Below are positions 17,255 to 27,381 of a DNA stretch of 40,844 bases, piece by piece. The translations under genes and the position numbers were made by a program. The stretch lies in contig JAETPK010000011.1 of assembly GCA_021771265.1 (NCBI GenBank), positions 1 through 40,844 of the forward strand. Direction: 5' to 3'. This stretch comes from Oscillospiraceae bacterium. Lineage in GTDB: Bacteria; Bacillota; Clostridia; Oscillospirales; Oscillospiraceae. Each line of letters begins with the position of its first letter. Position 1 is the stretch's first letter. Under the pieces are notes generated by a model that was not told the DNA's origin, made no database searches, and saw nothing but the letters and a program-made list of their open reading frames with translations.

Positions 17255-18709
17255 TTCCACGATGGAGACGGAGGACACCAGAGTCAGCTTGGCCTTCTCC
17301 CGCAGCTCGGGGATGGTCAGGGCGCCGCAGTTGCACATGGTGGAGCGGACCTTGGCCAGAGTGGTGGCCATGCCGTCGGCCAGGGCGCCGGCGTAGGGAA
17401 CATAGGAATCCACGCCCTCCTCGAAGCTCAGCTTCGCGGCGCCGCCCAGGTCGTAGCGCTGCCAGTTGCGGGCACGGGCGCTGCCCTCGCCCCAGTATTC
17501 CTTCATATAGCTGCCGCCGATGAGGACCTTGCTGGTGGGAGATTCGTCGAACCGGGAGAAGTAGCGGCCCAGCATGCAGAAGTCCGCGCCCATGGCCAAA
17601 GCCAGGGTGATGTGGTAATCCTGAACGATGCCGCCGTCGGCGCAGATGGGCACATACACGCCGGTCTCCTCAAAGTATTTGTCCCGCTCCTGGGCCACGT
17701 CGATGACGGCGGTGGCCTGGCCGCGGCCAATGCCCTTGGTCTCCCGGGTGATGCAGATGGAGCCGCCGCCGATGCCGATCTTCACAAAGTCGGCGCCGGC
17801 GTCCGCCAGGAAGCGGAAGCCCTCGCCATCCACCACGTTGCCGGCGCCCACCTTCACGGTGTCGCCGTAGTGGTCCCGGATCCACTTCAGAGTGCGGGCC
17901 TGCCACTCGGAATAGCCCTCGGAGGAGTCGATGACCAGCACATCCACGCCGGCCTCCACCAGAGCGGGGACCCGCTCGGCATAGTCCCGGGTGTTGATAC
18001 CAGCACCCACCACATAGCGCTTCTGGGAGTCCAGCAGCTCCAGGGGGTTGCCCTTGTGGGAATCATAGTCCTTGCGGAACACGAAGCTCACCAGGTGCCC
18101 GTCCTCGGAGACGATGGGCAGGGCATTGAGCTTGTGGTCCCAGATGATGTCGTTGGCCACCTTCAGGCTGGTGCCCTCGGGGGCGGAGATGACCTTCTCC
18201 GCGGGGGTCATAAACTGGCTGACAGGGGTGGAGGGGTCCATGCGGCTGACCCGGTAGTCCCGGCTGGTGACCAGGCCCAGCAGCTTGCCGGTGCCGGTGC
18301 CGTCGTCGGTGACGGCCATGGTGGAGTGGCCGGTGCGCTCCTTCAGAGCCAGAACATCCGCCAGGGTGTCGTCCAGGCGCAGGTTGGAGTCACTGAACAC
18401 GAAGCCGGCCTTGTAGTTTTTGACCTTACGGACCATTTCAGCCTGCTGGTCGATGGGCTGGGAGACATAGATGAAAGCGATGCCGCCCTCCTTGGCCAGA
18501 GCGATACCCATCTTCTCACCGGAGACGGACTGCATGACGGCGGAGACCATGGGAACGTTCATGGTCAGGGGGCACTCCTCGCCCTTTTTGAACTTCACCA
18601 CCGGGGTCTTGAGAGAGACGTTGGCAGGAATGCACTCAGAGGAAGAGTAACCGGGAACCAGCAGATATTCACTAAAGGTATGAGAAGGTTCCTTGAAAAA
18701 ATACGCCAT
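17198..18709 (-). CDS. guaB: IMP dehydrogenase
   Basis: CBS-type insert region, [75 protein letters not shown]. Confidence 0.9.
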   Translation of the reverse strand: MAYFFKEPSHTFSEYLLVPGYSSSECIPANVSLKTPVVKFKKGEECPLTMNVPMVSAVMQSVSGEKMGIALAKEGGIAFIYVSQPIDQQAEMVRKVKNYKAGFVFSDSNLRLDDTLADVLALKERTGHSTMAVTDDGTGTGKLLGLVTSRDYRVSRMDPSTPVSQFMTPAEKVISAPEGTSLKVANDIIWDHKLNALPIVSEDGHLVSFVFRKDYDSHKGNPLELLDSQKRYVVGAGINTRDYAERVPALVEAGVDVLVIDSSEGYSEWQARTLKWIRDHYGDTVKVGAGNVVDGEGFRFLADAGADFVKIGIGGGSICITRETKGIGRGQATAVIDVAQERDKYFEETGVYVPICADGGIVQDYHITLALAMGADFCMLGRYFSRFDESPTSKVLIGGSYMKEYWGEGSARARNWQRYDLGGAAKLSFEEGVDSYVPYAGALADGMATTLAKVRSTMCNCGALTIPELREKAKLTLVSSVSIVEGGAHDVLLKDTTNGSQRS

Positions 18710-18781
18710 TGGGGCCACCTCATTTCAAAATATTCTGAAAAGTATTTTTACTATGTTACCACAAATATGCGGAAAAGCAAC

Positions 18782-21700
18782 TTAAATCGCAAAATAATCC
18801 TTGGCGGCCTCGAACAGGTGCAGGTCATAGTCACCGGGAACATTGCGGTACAGGCCGGGACCCACCCGCTCGGCGTGGCCCATTTTGCCCAGGATGCGGC
18901 CATCGGGAGAGGTGATGCCCTCAATGGCCCAGACAGAGCCGTTGGGGTTGAAATCCACATCCATGGTGGGAGCGCCGTCCAGGTCCACATACTGGGTGGC
19001 GATCTGGCCGTTTTCCGCCAGCTTGCGCAGCAGCTCCTCCCGGCAGAGGAAGCGGCCCTCGCCGTGGGAGATGGGGACGTTCACGATATCGCCCACCTGC
19101 ATCTTCGCCAGCCACGGAGAGCGGTTGGAGGCCACCCGGGTGCGGACGATTTTGGACTGGTGGCGGCCGATGACATTGTAGCTCAGAGTGGGACAGGTAT
19201 CATCGGTGTCAATGATCTCGCCGGAGGGCACCAGACCCAGTTTGATCAGGGCCTGGAAACCGTTGCAGATGCCCAGCATCAGGCCGTCCCGCTGCTTGAG
19301 CAGCTCCATGGTGGCGTCGGCCACCGCGGGGTTGCGGAAGAAGGCCGTGATGAACTTGCCGGAGCCATCCGGCTCGTCGCCGCCGGAGAAGCCGCCGGGG
19401 ACGAAAATGATCTGGCTTTGGCGGGCCTCCCTGGCAAATCGGGCGGCGGAATCGGCAACGCCCTGGGCGGATTGGTTGTTCAGCACCAGAATTTCAGGTT
19501 CCAGCCCTGCCCGCAGCACGGCGCGGGCACTGTCGTATTCGCAGTTGGTGCCGGGGAACACGGGAATGAGGACCTTGGGCTTTGCCATGCCCACCTTGGG
19601 CACGGCCCGGGTAAAGGCGGGGGCCTCCAGCACAGGGACGGTCTCGGCGGCGGTGGCGGTGCGGTTGGGATACACATCCTCCAGCACGCCCTCGTTGAGG
19701 GACAGCAGTTCCTCAATGGAGGCCCGGTCATCGCCGATGGCCACGGTGGGCTCGGCGGTGGTGGCGCCCAGACGGATGGCGGATTCGCCGGAGAGTTCCT
19801 CCGTTAGCTCCGCTACGATGGCGCCGGGCATGGCGCTGGAATACCAGATGTTGCCCACCCGGTCGGCGGCGAAGCCGATGCCGTTGCCGAAGGACATGTT
19901 CATAACGGCCTCCGCCAGACTGTTCTCCACAGCCCAGGCGGCTTTCACCTTTCCAGCCTCAGAGAGGGCGTGGAAGGCTTCCCACGCGGCCTGTTGGCTG
20001 TCGGCAGTACCGTCGCACAGGAACAGGTACACGGGATGGCCCGCCGCCTTGAACTCGGGGGACAGCACCTTGCCTGCCTTGGAGGGGGCGATGGCGAAGG
20101 AAATGAGAGTGGGGGGCACATCCATGTCCAGAAAGGAGCCGGACATGGAGTCCTTGCCGCCGATGGCGGCCACGCCCAGGTCCAGCTGGGCGTCCAGAGC
20201 GCCCAGCAAAGCGGCAAAGGGTTTGCCCCAGCGGGCAGGCTCCTCCCGGAGCTTTTCAAAGTATTCCTGGAAGGTGAGGTAAGCGGTGTGGTAGTCGCAG
20301 CCGGCGGCCACCAGCTTGGCCACGGAGGTGATGACGGAGCGGTAGGCGCCCACATAGGGGTCCACGCACATCTGCTCCGGGTCAAAGCCCCAGGCCATGA
20401 CGGAGCAGTCCTCCGTCTCCTGGCCCGGCAGCACCGGCAGCAGGGCGGCCATGGACTGGGCGGGGGTGCGCTGACTCTTTCCGCCGAAGGGCATGAGCAC
20501 GGAGCCGGCGCCGATGGTGGAGTCGAACCGCTCGGAAAGGCCCCGGCGGGAGGCACATTTCAGGCTGGACGCCATCTCCCGCAAAGAGGCGGCGCCGCTC
20601 TTGCCCAAGGCAGCGCGGTCCTTGGCCTCCACGGTCACGGCGGTGTGCTTGTCAGCGCCGTTGGTGTCCAGGAAAGCGCGGCTCAGGTCCACGATGGTAA
20701 CGCCCTTCCACTTCATGACCATGCGGGGACTCTCCGTGACCACGGCCACCTGATAGGCCTCCAGGTTCTCCCGCTCCGCGGCGGCGATGAAGGCGGCGGC
20801 ATTTTCTGCGGCCACCACCACGGCCATGCGCTCCTGGGATTCGGAAATGGCCAGCTCCGTGCCGTCCAGGCCCTCGTACTTTTTGCGGACCTGATCCAGG
20901 TCGATCTCCAGGCCGTCGGCCAGCTCGCCGATGGCGACAGACACGCCGCCGGCGCCAAAGTCGTTGCAGCGCTTGATGAGGCGGGTGACCTCGCCGTTCC
21001 GGAACAGCCGCTGAATCTTCCGCTCCTCAGGGGCATTGCCCTTCTGGACCTCGGAGGCCATGGTGGTCAGGGACTTGCGGTTGTGGCTCTTGGAGGAGCC
21101 GGTGGCGCCGCCGATGCCGTCCCGGCCCGTGCGGCCGCCCAGCAGGATGACCACGTCGCCGGGAGCGGGGCGCTCCCGCACCACGTTGTCCGCCGGAGCG
21201 GCGCCCACCACGGCGCCTACCTCCAGATGCTTGGCAACGTATCCGGGGTGATAGACCTCACTGACCTGGCCGGTGGCAAGGCCGATCTGGTTGCCGTAGG
21301 AGGAATAGCCGGCGGCGGCTGTTTGGGCCAGCTTTCGCTGGGGCAGCTTGCCGGGGATGGTGTCCGCCACGGGCGTGCGGGGATCGCCGCAGCCGGTGAC
21401 GCGCATGGCCTGATACACATAGGCCCGGCCGGACAGGGGGTCCCGGATACAGCCGCCGATGCAGGTGGCGGCGCCGCCGAAAGGCTCAATCTCCGTGGGG
21501 TGGTTGTGAGTTTCGTTCTTGAACATCAGCAGCCAGTCCTGTGCCTCGCCGTCCACCGTGGCGGCAACGTGAATGGAGCAGGCGTTGATCTCCTCGCTCT
21601 GGTCCAGATTCCGGAGCAGGCCCCGCTTTTTCAGAACTTTCGCGCCGATGGTGGCCATATCCATCAGGGTCTGGGGCCGGAGGGCGGCCTTTTCGGGGCC

Positions 21701-22471
21701 GTAGACCTCCTCCCGGGCGGCCAGATACCGCTCATAGGCGGCACGGGTCTCCTCGTCCAAAATCTCCACGGAGTCGATGTGGGTGGAGAAGGTGGTGTGG
21801 CGGCAGTGGTCGGACCAGTAGGTGTCCACCACGCGAATTTCGGTGATGGTGGGGTCCCGGTGCTCGTCATCCCGGAAGTGGGCCTGGAGGAACTTCAGGT
21901 CATCCAGGTCCATGGCCAGGCCCAGCTTGTCCAGCAGGGCGGAAAGGTCCGCCTCGTCCATGGTGGTAAAGCCATCCACCGTCTCCACGGAGGTGGGGAC
22001 GGCGTACTCCATTTGCAGGGTGTCCACTGTTTCCAGGCCTGCCTCCCGGGCCTCCACGGGGTTGATGACGTAATGCTTGATCTTGTCCACATCGCTGGGG
22101 GTCAGGTCGCCGGAGAGCAGATAGACCTTGGCGGTGCGGACCGCGGGGCGGTCTCCCTGGGTCATCAGCTGGATGCACTGACTGGCGGAGTCCGCCCGCT
22201 GGTCGAACTGGCCGGGGAGGTATTCCACCGCGAAGGCGATGTCATCCTCGGCGGGCAGGGCGGCGGTGGCATCGTCCACCTGGGGCTCCGAGAACACCGT
22301 CTGCACAGCCCGCTGGAAGGTCTCCGCGTCCAGGCCCTCCACGTCGTAACGGTTCAGCAGCCGCAGCCCTGTCAGGGAGGAGATGCCCAGCAAGGACCGC
22401 AGCTCATTCAAAAGGCCGGCGGCCTCCTGCCGGAGAGCAGGCTTTTTTTCCACGTAAATACGTCGTACCAT
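18782..22471 (-). CDS. purL: Phosphoribosylformylglycinamidine synthase (large single-chain type)
   Basis: DTYWSDHCRHTTF, FKNETHNHPTEIEPFGGAATCIGGCIRDPLSGRAYVY, C-terminal glutaminase PGGFSGGDEPDGSGK...GICNGFQALIKLGL. Confidence 0.95.
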   Translation of the reverse strand: MVRRIYVEKKPALRQEAAGLLNELRSLLGISSLTGLRLLNRYDVEGLDAETFQRAVQTVFSEPQVDDATAALPAEDDIAFAVEYLPGQFDQRADSASQCIQLMTQGDRPAVRTAKVYLLSGDLTPSDVDKIKHYVINPVEAREAGLETVDTLQMEYAVPTSVETVDGFTTMDEADLSALLDKLGLAMDLDDLKFLQAHFRDDEHRDPTITEIRVVDTYWSDHCRHTTFSTHIDSVEILDEETRAAYERYLAAREEVYGPEKAALRPQTLMDMATIGAKVLKKRGLLRNLDQSEEINACSIHVAATVDGEAQDWLLMFKNETHNHPTEIEPFGGAATCIGGCIRDPLSGRAYVYQAMRVTGCGDPRTPVADTIPGKLPQRKLAQTAAAGYSSYGNQIGLATGQVSEVYHPGYVAKHLEVGAVVGAAPADNVVRERPAPGDVVILLGGRTGRDGIGGATGSSKSHNRKSLTTMASEVQKGNAPEERKIQRLFRNGEVTRLIKRCNDFGAGGVSVAIGELADGLEIDLDQVRKKYEGLDGTELAISESQERMAVVVAAENAAAFIAAAERENLEAYQVAVVTESPRMVMKWKGVTIVDLSRAFLDTNGADKHTAVTVEAKDRAALGKSGAASLREMASSLKCASRRGLSERFDSTIGAGSVLMPFGGKSQRTPAQSMAALLPVLPGQETEDCSVMAWGFDPEQMCVDPYVGAYRSVITSVAKLVAAGCDYHTAYLTFQEYFEKLREEPARWGKPFAALLGALDAQLDLGVAAIGGKDSMSGSFLDMDVPPTLISFAIAPSKAGKVLSPEFKAAGHPVYLFLCDGTADSQQAAWEAFHALSEAGKVKAAWAVENSLAEAVMNMSFGNGIGFAADRVGNIWYSSAMPGAIVAELTEELSGESAIRLGATTAEPTVAIGDDRASIEELLSLNEGVLEDVYPNRTATAAETVPVLEAPAFTRAVPKVGMAKPKVLIPVFPGTNCEYDSARAVLRAGLEPEILVLNNQSAQGVADSAARFAREARQSQIIFVPGGFSGGDEPDGSGKFITAFFRNPAVADATMELLKQRDGLMLGICNGFQALIKLGLVPSGEIIDTDDTCPTLSYNVIGRHQSKIVRTRVASNRSPWLAKMQVGDIVNVPISHGEGRFLCREELLRKLAENGQIATQYVDLDGAPTMDVDFNPNGSVWAIEGITSPDGRILGKMGHAERVGPGLYRNVPGDYDLHLFEAAKDYFAI

Positions 22472-22475
22472 GTGC

Positions 22476-23756
22476 TTATCCCTCCATTGCGGCCAGCGCC
22501 CGCCGGCCGATGTCATGGCGCATATATTTGCCGTCAAACGTCACTGTCTCCGCGGCGGCGTAGGCGTCTTCCAGCGCCTTTTGCAGCGTGGAGGCCGTGG
22601 CGGTGACGCCCAGGACCCGGCCGCCGCTGGTGACCAGCCGGCCGTCCTCCGCCAGCTTGTCACCGGCGTGATAAATGGTGACGTTGGCGGGCAGTCTCTC
22701 AGGGAAGGTCATGACCTTGCCCTTTTCGTAGTGGCTGGGATAGCCGCCCGAAGCCAGAATGACGCAGGCGGCGGCGCCGTCGTGCCACTCCACATCCAGG
22801 TCCGCCAGCGTTTCGTTTTCCACGGCCTGCATGACCGTCAGCAGGTCAGTTTTCAGCAGCGGCAGCACCACCTGAGTCTCCGGATCGCCGAAACGGCAGT
22901 TGTACTCGATGACCTTGGGGCCGTTGGGGGTGATCATAAGGCCGAAATACAAACAGCCCTTGAAGGGGCAGCCCTCCGCCCGCATGGCGGCCAGGGTGGG
23001 CAGGAAAATGGTGTCCATGCACACCTGGGCCACCTCGGCGGTGTAGTAAGGATTGGGCGCCACAGTGCCCATGCCGCCGGTGTTGAGGCCGGTGTCGTTG
23101 TCCCCAGCCCGCTTGTGGTCCATGGAGGACACCATGGGGGCGATGGCGGTGCCGTCGGTGAAGGCCAGCACGCTGACCTCCGGGCCGGTGAGAAACTCCT
23201 CAATGACGATCTCGTTGCCAGAGTCGCCGAAGGCCTTGTCCTCCATGATGGTCTTGACGGCGGCCTCCGCCTCTGCCAGATCCTGGGGGATGAGCACACC
23301 CTTGCCCAGGGCCAGGCCGTCAGCCTTGATGACGATGGGGAAGGAGGCGCCCCGCAGGTATTCCAGCGCCTTGGCGGGGTCATCAAACACCTCGTAGGAG
23401 GCGGTGGGGATGCCGTATTTTTTCATCAGGTTCTTGGAAAAGACCTTGCTGGCCTCGATGCGGGCGGCCTTGGCGTCAGGGCCGAAGCAGGGGATGCCGG
23501 CCTCATGGAGCCGGTCCACACAGCCCAGGGCCAGGGGATCGTCCGGCGCCACCACGGCAAAGTCGATGGCGTGGGACTTGGCGAAGTCCACGATGGCGGG
23601 GATATCCTTGGCGTTGATCGACGGGACGCACACCGCGTCCCGGGCGATGCCGCCGTTGCCCGGCAGGGCGTAGATGGTCTCCACCGTGGGGTTTTCCTTT
23701 AATTTTTTAATGATAGCGTGTTCGCGGCCACCGCCGCCAACGACGAGGAGATTCAT
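22476..23756 (-). CDS. purD: Phosphoribosylamine-glycine ligase
   Basis: MNLLVVGGGGREHAI, GPDAKAARIEASKVFSKNLMKKYGIPTA, GGMGTVAPNPYYT. Confidence 0.96.
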   Translation of the reverse strand: MNLLVVGGGGREHAIIKKLKENPTVETIYALPGNGGIARDAVCVPSINAKDIPAIVDFAKSHAIDFAVVAPDDPLALGCVDRLHEAGIPCFGPDAKAARIEASKVFSKNLMKKYGIPTASYEVFDDPAKALEYLRGASFPIVIKADGLALGKGVLIPQDLAEAEAAVKTIMEDKAFGDSGNEIVIEEFLTGPEVSVLAFTDGTAIAPMVSSMDHKRAGDNDTGLNTGGMGTVAPNPYYTAEVAQVCMDTIFLPTLAAMRAEGCPFKGCLYFGLMITPNGPKVIEYNCRFGDPETQVVLPLLKTDLLTVMQAVENETLADLDVEWHDGAAACVILASGGYPSHYEKGKVMTFPERLPANVTIYHAGDKLAEDGRLVTSGGRVLGVTATASTLQKALEDAYAAAETVTFDGKYMRHDIGRRALAAMEG

Positions 23757-23777
23757 CAGATCAGAACCTTTCTGTTG

Positions 23778-23810
23778 AGATTGGAGATTGAAGAGTTAAG
23801 AGTGAAGATT
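23778..23810. repeat. Left arm of imperfect inverted repeat flanking the IVP ORF
   Basis: agattggagattgaagagttaagagtgaagatt; 27/33 matches to the reverse complement of 24165-24197. Confidence 0.85.
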
Positions 23811-23814
23811 TTTG

Positions 23815-24194
23815 TTAGCTGAAACGCTTTGTAGTTGCGGACAGAATGCGGCGAAGTTCTTCACAGTCTTGATGGAGAGATGCGTATTCTTCTGGAGTCA
23901 GATATTCTGTGGAATAGAGAAGTTCCAACCAATAAAAAGAGTCTCTGAGCACTCCTTCAGCGCAATATAAATTTTAGCGATAAAATCCTTGCGGCTGAAG
24001 CCGCAGCGGGCCTCGGCAATGTTTGCGCCGATGCTGGTACCGCTGCGAAGGACCTGTTTGGATAAAACATACTCCTGATGGTCAGAGCGAAGATGACGAC
24101 ACAATTGCACAATACGTTTTGCAAATTCCAGTGCTTTTTGATAAGCAATGCTCTCAGATGCCACAATCTTCACTCTCCAATCTCCACTCTTCAA
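23815..24194 (-). pseudogene. Four-helix-bundle protein of the 23S rRNA intervening-sequence (IVP/S23) family, apparently frameshifted in a T homopolymer
   Basis: IAYQKALEFAKRIVQLCRHLRSDHQEYVLSKQVLRSGTSIGANIAEARCGFSRKDFIAKIYIALKECSETL; after the T run the other frame continues YWLELLYSTEYLTPEEYASLHQDCEELRRILSATTKRFS*. Confidence 0.87.
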
Positions 24195-24197
24195 TCT
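24165..24197. repeat. Right arm of imperfect inverted repeat flanking the IVP ORF
   Basis: aatcttcactctccaatctccactcttcaatct; ends 3 bp before the purH stop codon. Confidence 0.85.
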
Positions 24198-24200
24198 GTA

Positions 24201-25379
24201 TCAGTGGTGGAACAGGCGCATCCCGGTGAAGCACATGGTGATGCCGTACTTGTTGGCGGTGGCGATGACATGGTCATCCCGGATGGAGCCGCCGGGCTCG
24301 GCGATGTACTGGACGCCAGATTTGCGAGCCCGCTCCACGTTGTCACCGAAGGGGAAGAAGGCGTCACTGCCCACGGTCACGCCGGACTGGGTGGCGATCC
24401 AGGCCTTCTTTTCCTCGGCGGTCAGGACTTCGGGTTTTACCTTGAAGGTATTCTGCCACACGCCGTCGGCCAGGATGTCCTCATATTCATCGGAGGTGTA
24501 GATGTCGATGGCATTGTCCCGGTCGGGGCGGCGGATGTTGTCCAGGAACTGCAGCCCTAAGACCTTGGGATGCTGGCGTAGATACCAGTTGTCCGCCTTC
24601 TGGCCCGCCAGACGGGTGCAGTGGATGCGGCTCTGCTGGCCGGCGCCCACGCCAATGGCCTGGCCATCCTTCACGTAGCACACGGAGTTGGACTGGGTGT
24701 ACTTCAAGGTAATGAGGGAGACGATCATATCGATCTTCGCCTGCTGGGGCAGGTCCTTGTTCTCCGTGACGATGTTGCCCAGCAACTCCTCGTTAATGGC
24801 GAAATTGTTGCGGCCCTGCTGGAAGGTGACGCCGAACACGTCCTTGTACTCCTGGGGGGCGGGGACGTAATCCGGGTCGATCTGGATGACATTGTAGCCG
24901 CCCTTCTTCTTGGTTTTCAAAATCTCCAGAGCCTCGTCGGTGTAGCCGGGGGCGATGACGCCGTCGGACACCTCGGCCTTCAGGTAGCTGGCGGTGGCGG
25001 CGTCGCAGACGTCGCTGAGGGCCGCCCAGTCGCCGTAGGAGCACAGGCGGTCGGCGCCCCGGGCCCGGATATAGGCGCAGGCGATGGGGGAGAGCTCTGC
25101 GCTGTCCTCCACAAAATAGATCTTTTTATCCACGTCACTGAGGGGCAGGCCCACGGCGGCACCGGCGGGGGAAACGTGCTTAAAGGAGGCGGCGGAGGGC
25201 AGACCGGTGGCGGCCTTCAGCTCCTTCACCAGCTGCCAGGAGTTGAGAGCGTCCAGAAAGTTGATGTAGCCGGGCTTGCCGTTCAGCACCGTGATAGGCA
25301 GGTCGGAGCCGTCCTTCATAAAGATGCGGGAGGGCTTTTGATTGGGGTTGCAGCCATATTTCAGTTCCAGTTCGTTCAT
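24201..25379 (-). CDS. purH: AICAR formyltransferase (PurH-like, AICARFT domain only, no IMP cyclohydrolase domain)
   Basis: LKYGCNPNQKPSRIF, SFKHVSPAGAAVG, QQSRIHCTRLAGQKAD, SDAFFPFGDNVERARKSGVQYIAEPGGSIRDD; about 393 aa. Confidence 0.92.
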   Translation of the reverse strand: MNELELKYGCNPNQKPSRIFMKDGSDLPITVLNGKPGYINFLDALNSWQLVKELKAATGLPSAASFKHVSPAGAAVGLPLSDVDKKIYFVEDSAELSPIACAYIRARGADRLCSYGDWAALSDVCDAATASYLKAEVSDGVIAPGYTDEALEILKTKKKGGYNVIQIDPDYVPAPQEYKDVFGVTFQQGRNNFAINEELLGNIVTENKDLPQQAKIDMIVSLITLKYTQSNSVCYVKDGQAIGVGAGQQSRIHCTRLAGQKADNWYLRQHPKVLGLQFLDNIRRPDRDNAIDIYTSDEYEDILADGVWQNTFKVKPEVLTAEEKKAWIATQSGVTVGSDAFFPFGDNVERARKSGVQYIAEPGGSIRDDHVIATANKYGITMCFTGMRLFHH

Positions 25380-25381
25380 GA

Positions 25382-25748
25382 AAAAGTCTCCATTCAAAAA
25401 TCCTTGATCATTTTTTCAAAAGAAAAGGGCGTTAACAGGGGCAGATTCTTCCGGGAGAGATTCAAGCCATATTCCGGCTTGCTGGTCTGTCCGGGCTGGT
25501 CATAGGAGTGATCCCGGAACAGCGGCGTCTCCTGCCGCCATGCGGCGGCAGGGATCAAATAAGGGGCCGGGAGCTTCTCTTGCTCAAACAAAAGCAGACA
25601 GAGCCACAGCTGCGGGTCGGAGATGTCAAACCGCGCTTTTTGCAGGTAAACGGATCCCGTCCCGGCCTGGATGGCCTTGACCTGGATCTTAGGCCCCGAA
25701 TTTCTGCCTGCTTTTACGGGAGAGCGCGGCCCAATCCGTGTTCGGCAT
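25382..25748 (-). pseudogene. Truncated remnant of a small PD-(D/E)XK/DUF4365-like protein gene
   Basis: ATG overlaps purN stop (TAATG): [19 protein letters not shown], then another frame: KIQVKAIQAGTGSVYLQKARFDISDPQLWLCLLLFEQEKLPAPYLIPAAAWRQETPLF...SKPEYGLNLSRKNLPLLTPFSFEKMIKDF*. Confidence 0.6.
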
Positions 25749-26362
25749 TACAGGGCCGCTTCTTCTGTGATTTGTTTACATAACATTTCGGCGGCCTGAG
25801 GCAACAGGACCCATTCCGCCTGCTCCATGACCCGGCGCTGCAGGATCTCCGCCGTGTCGCCGGGAAGGATGTCCACGGCCTTTTGCAGCAGGATGCGTCC
25901 GCCGTCGGGGATCTCGTTCACCAGATGCACCGTGGCGCCGGTGACCTTTACACCACGGGCCAAAGCTGCCTCATGGACCTTCAGCCCGTACATCCCCTTG
26001 CCGCAGAAGGAGGGGATGAGGGATGGATGGATGTTGAGGATGCGCTCCGGCCACTGGCGGACAAAGTCCTCGGACAAAATGGAGAGGAAGCCCGCCAGGA
26101 TGATAACGTCGATCTTGTACTCCGCCAGCTTCAAGGAGAGGGAGGTCTCAAAGGCCTCCTGACGCATCTGCTTTCTGGGGATAGCGACGCCGGGCACGTC
26201 ATGGTTGGCGGCCCGGGTCAGTGCGTATGCCGTTTCGTTGCTGGCGCAGACCAGAACGATCTGCCCGTGGGGGATGCGGCCCTCTTCCTGGGCCTTCAGC
26301 AGGGCCTCCAGATTGGTGCCGCCGCCGGAGACCAGCACGGCGATGTTGGCTTTTTTCAGCAT
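25748..26362 (-). CDS. purN: Phosphoribosylglycinamide formyltransferase
   Basis: [63 protein letters not shown]. Confidence 0.95.
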   Translation of the reverse strand: MLKKANIAVLVSGGGTNLEALLKAQEEGRIPHGQIVLVCASNETAYALTRAANHDVPGVAIPRKQMRQEAFETSLSLKLAEYKIDVIILAGFLSILSEDFVRQWPERILNIHPSLIPSFCGKGMYGLKVHEAALARGVKVTGATVHLVNEIPDGGRILLQKAVDILPGDTAEILQRRVMEQAEWVLLPQAAEMLCKQITEEAAL

Positions 26363-27381
26363 AGAGTCACCTGCTCGCCGCCTTCCGCGATCTCGCCGAC
26401 AACATAGGCACCGCAGTCCAGGGCGGCCACGGCCCGGTCCGCGTCCTCCTTGGGAACGATGACGGTCATGCCAACACCCATGTTGTAGGTGTTGAACATA
26501 TCGTGCTCGGAAATGCCGCCCATGCGCTGGAGCATGCGGAAGATGGGGGGCGTCTGGATGGCGGACTTGTCGATCCTGGCGGTGAGACCCTCCGGCAGGC
26601 AGCGGGGAATGTTCTCAAAGAAGCCGCCGCCGGTAATGTGGCTGACGCCGCGGACAGAGACGGCCTCCATACAGCGCAGGACGGGCTTGACATAGATGCG
26701 GGTGGGCTCCAGCAGCGCTTCGCCCAGGGTGCGGCCCAGCTCGTCGGAGTACATGTTCAGATTGGCGTGCTCCACGTTGAACACCTTGCGCACCAGGGAG
26801 TAGCCGTTGGAGTGGATGCCGGAGGAGGGCAGGGCGATGATGACATCACCGGCCTTCATGGCGGAGTGGTCCACCACCTTGGCCTTGTCCACCAGCCCCA
26901 CGGAGAAGCCGGCCAGGTCGTAATCATCGGCGGCCATCATGCCGGGGTGCTCGGCAGTCTCGCCGCCGATGAGGGCGCAGCCGGACTGGACGCAGCCCTC
27001 CGCCACGCCGGAGACGATGGCGGCCACCTTTTCCGGCTCGTTTTTGCCGATGGCGATGTAGTCCAGGAAGAAAATGGGCTTGGCGCCGCAGCAGATGATG
27101 TCGTTGACGCACATGGCCACGCAGTCGATGCCCACGGTGTCGTGCTTATCCAGCAGCTGGGCGATGCGGAGTTTCGTGCCCACGCCGTCGGTGCCGGAGA
27201 CGAGGACGGGCTCGGCCATGCCGCTCAGGTCGGGGGCGAACAGGCCGCCGAAGCCGCCGATATCGGACACAACGCCGGGGATCAGGGTGCGCTCCACATG
27301 CTTTTTCATGAGCTTCACGCCCTCATAGCCAGCCTCAATATTGACGCCGGCCTCACGATAGCTGTCAGAAAAACTACGCAT
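26356..27381 (-). CDS. purM: Phosphoribosylformylglycinamidine cyclo-ligase
   Basis: [73 protein letters not shown]. Confidence 0.96.
   Translation of the reverse strand: MRSFSDSYREAGVNIEAGYEGVKLMKKHVERTLIPGVVSDIGGFGGLFAPDLSGMAEPVLVSGTDGVGTKLRIAQLLDKHDTVGIDCVAMCVNDIICCGAKPIFFLDYIAIGKNEPEKVAAIVSGVAEGCVQSGCALIGGETAEHPGMMAADDYDLAGFSVGLVDKAKVVDHSAMKAGDVIIALPSSGIHSNGYSLVRKVFNVEHANLNMYSDELGRTLGEALLEPTRIYVKPVLRCMEAVSVRGVSHITGGGFFENIPRCLPEGLTARIDKSAIQTPPIFRMLQRMGGISEHDMFNTYNMGVGMTVIVPKEDADRAVAALDCGAYVVGEIAEGGEQVTLC

Noticed and set aside
17009-22606. Very long plus-strand ORFs (932 and 878 aa) opposite guaB and purL
   Set aside because: Gly/His/Val/Gln-rich shadow ORFs of highly conserved minus-strand enzymes; no domain signature.
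25394-25591. Small ORF before purH considered as a separate IMP cyclohydrolase
   Set aside because: Too short, starts at TTG, and the extended stop-to-stop frame resembles a nuclease-fold C-terminus rather than PurO.
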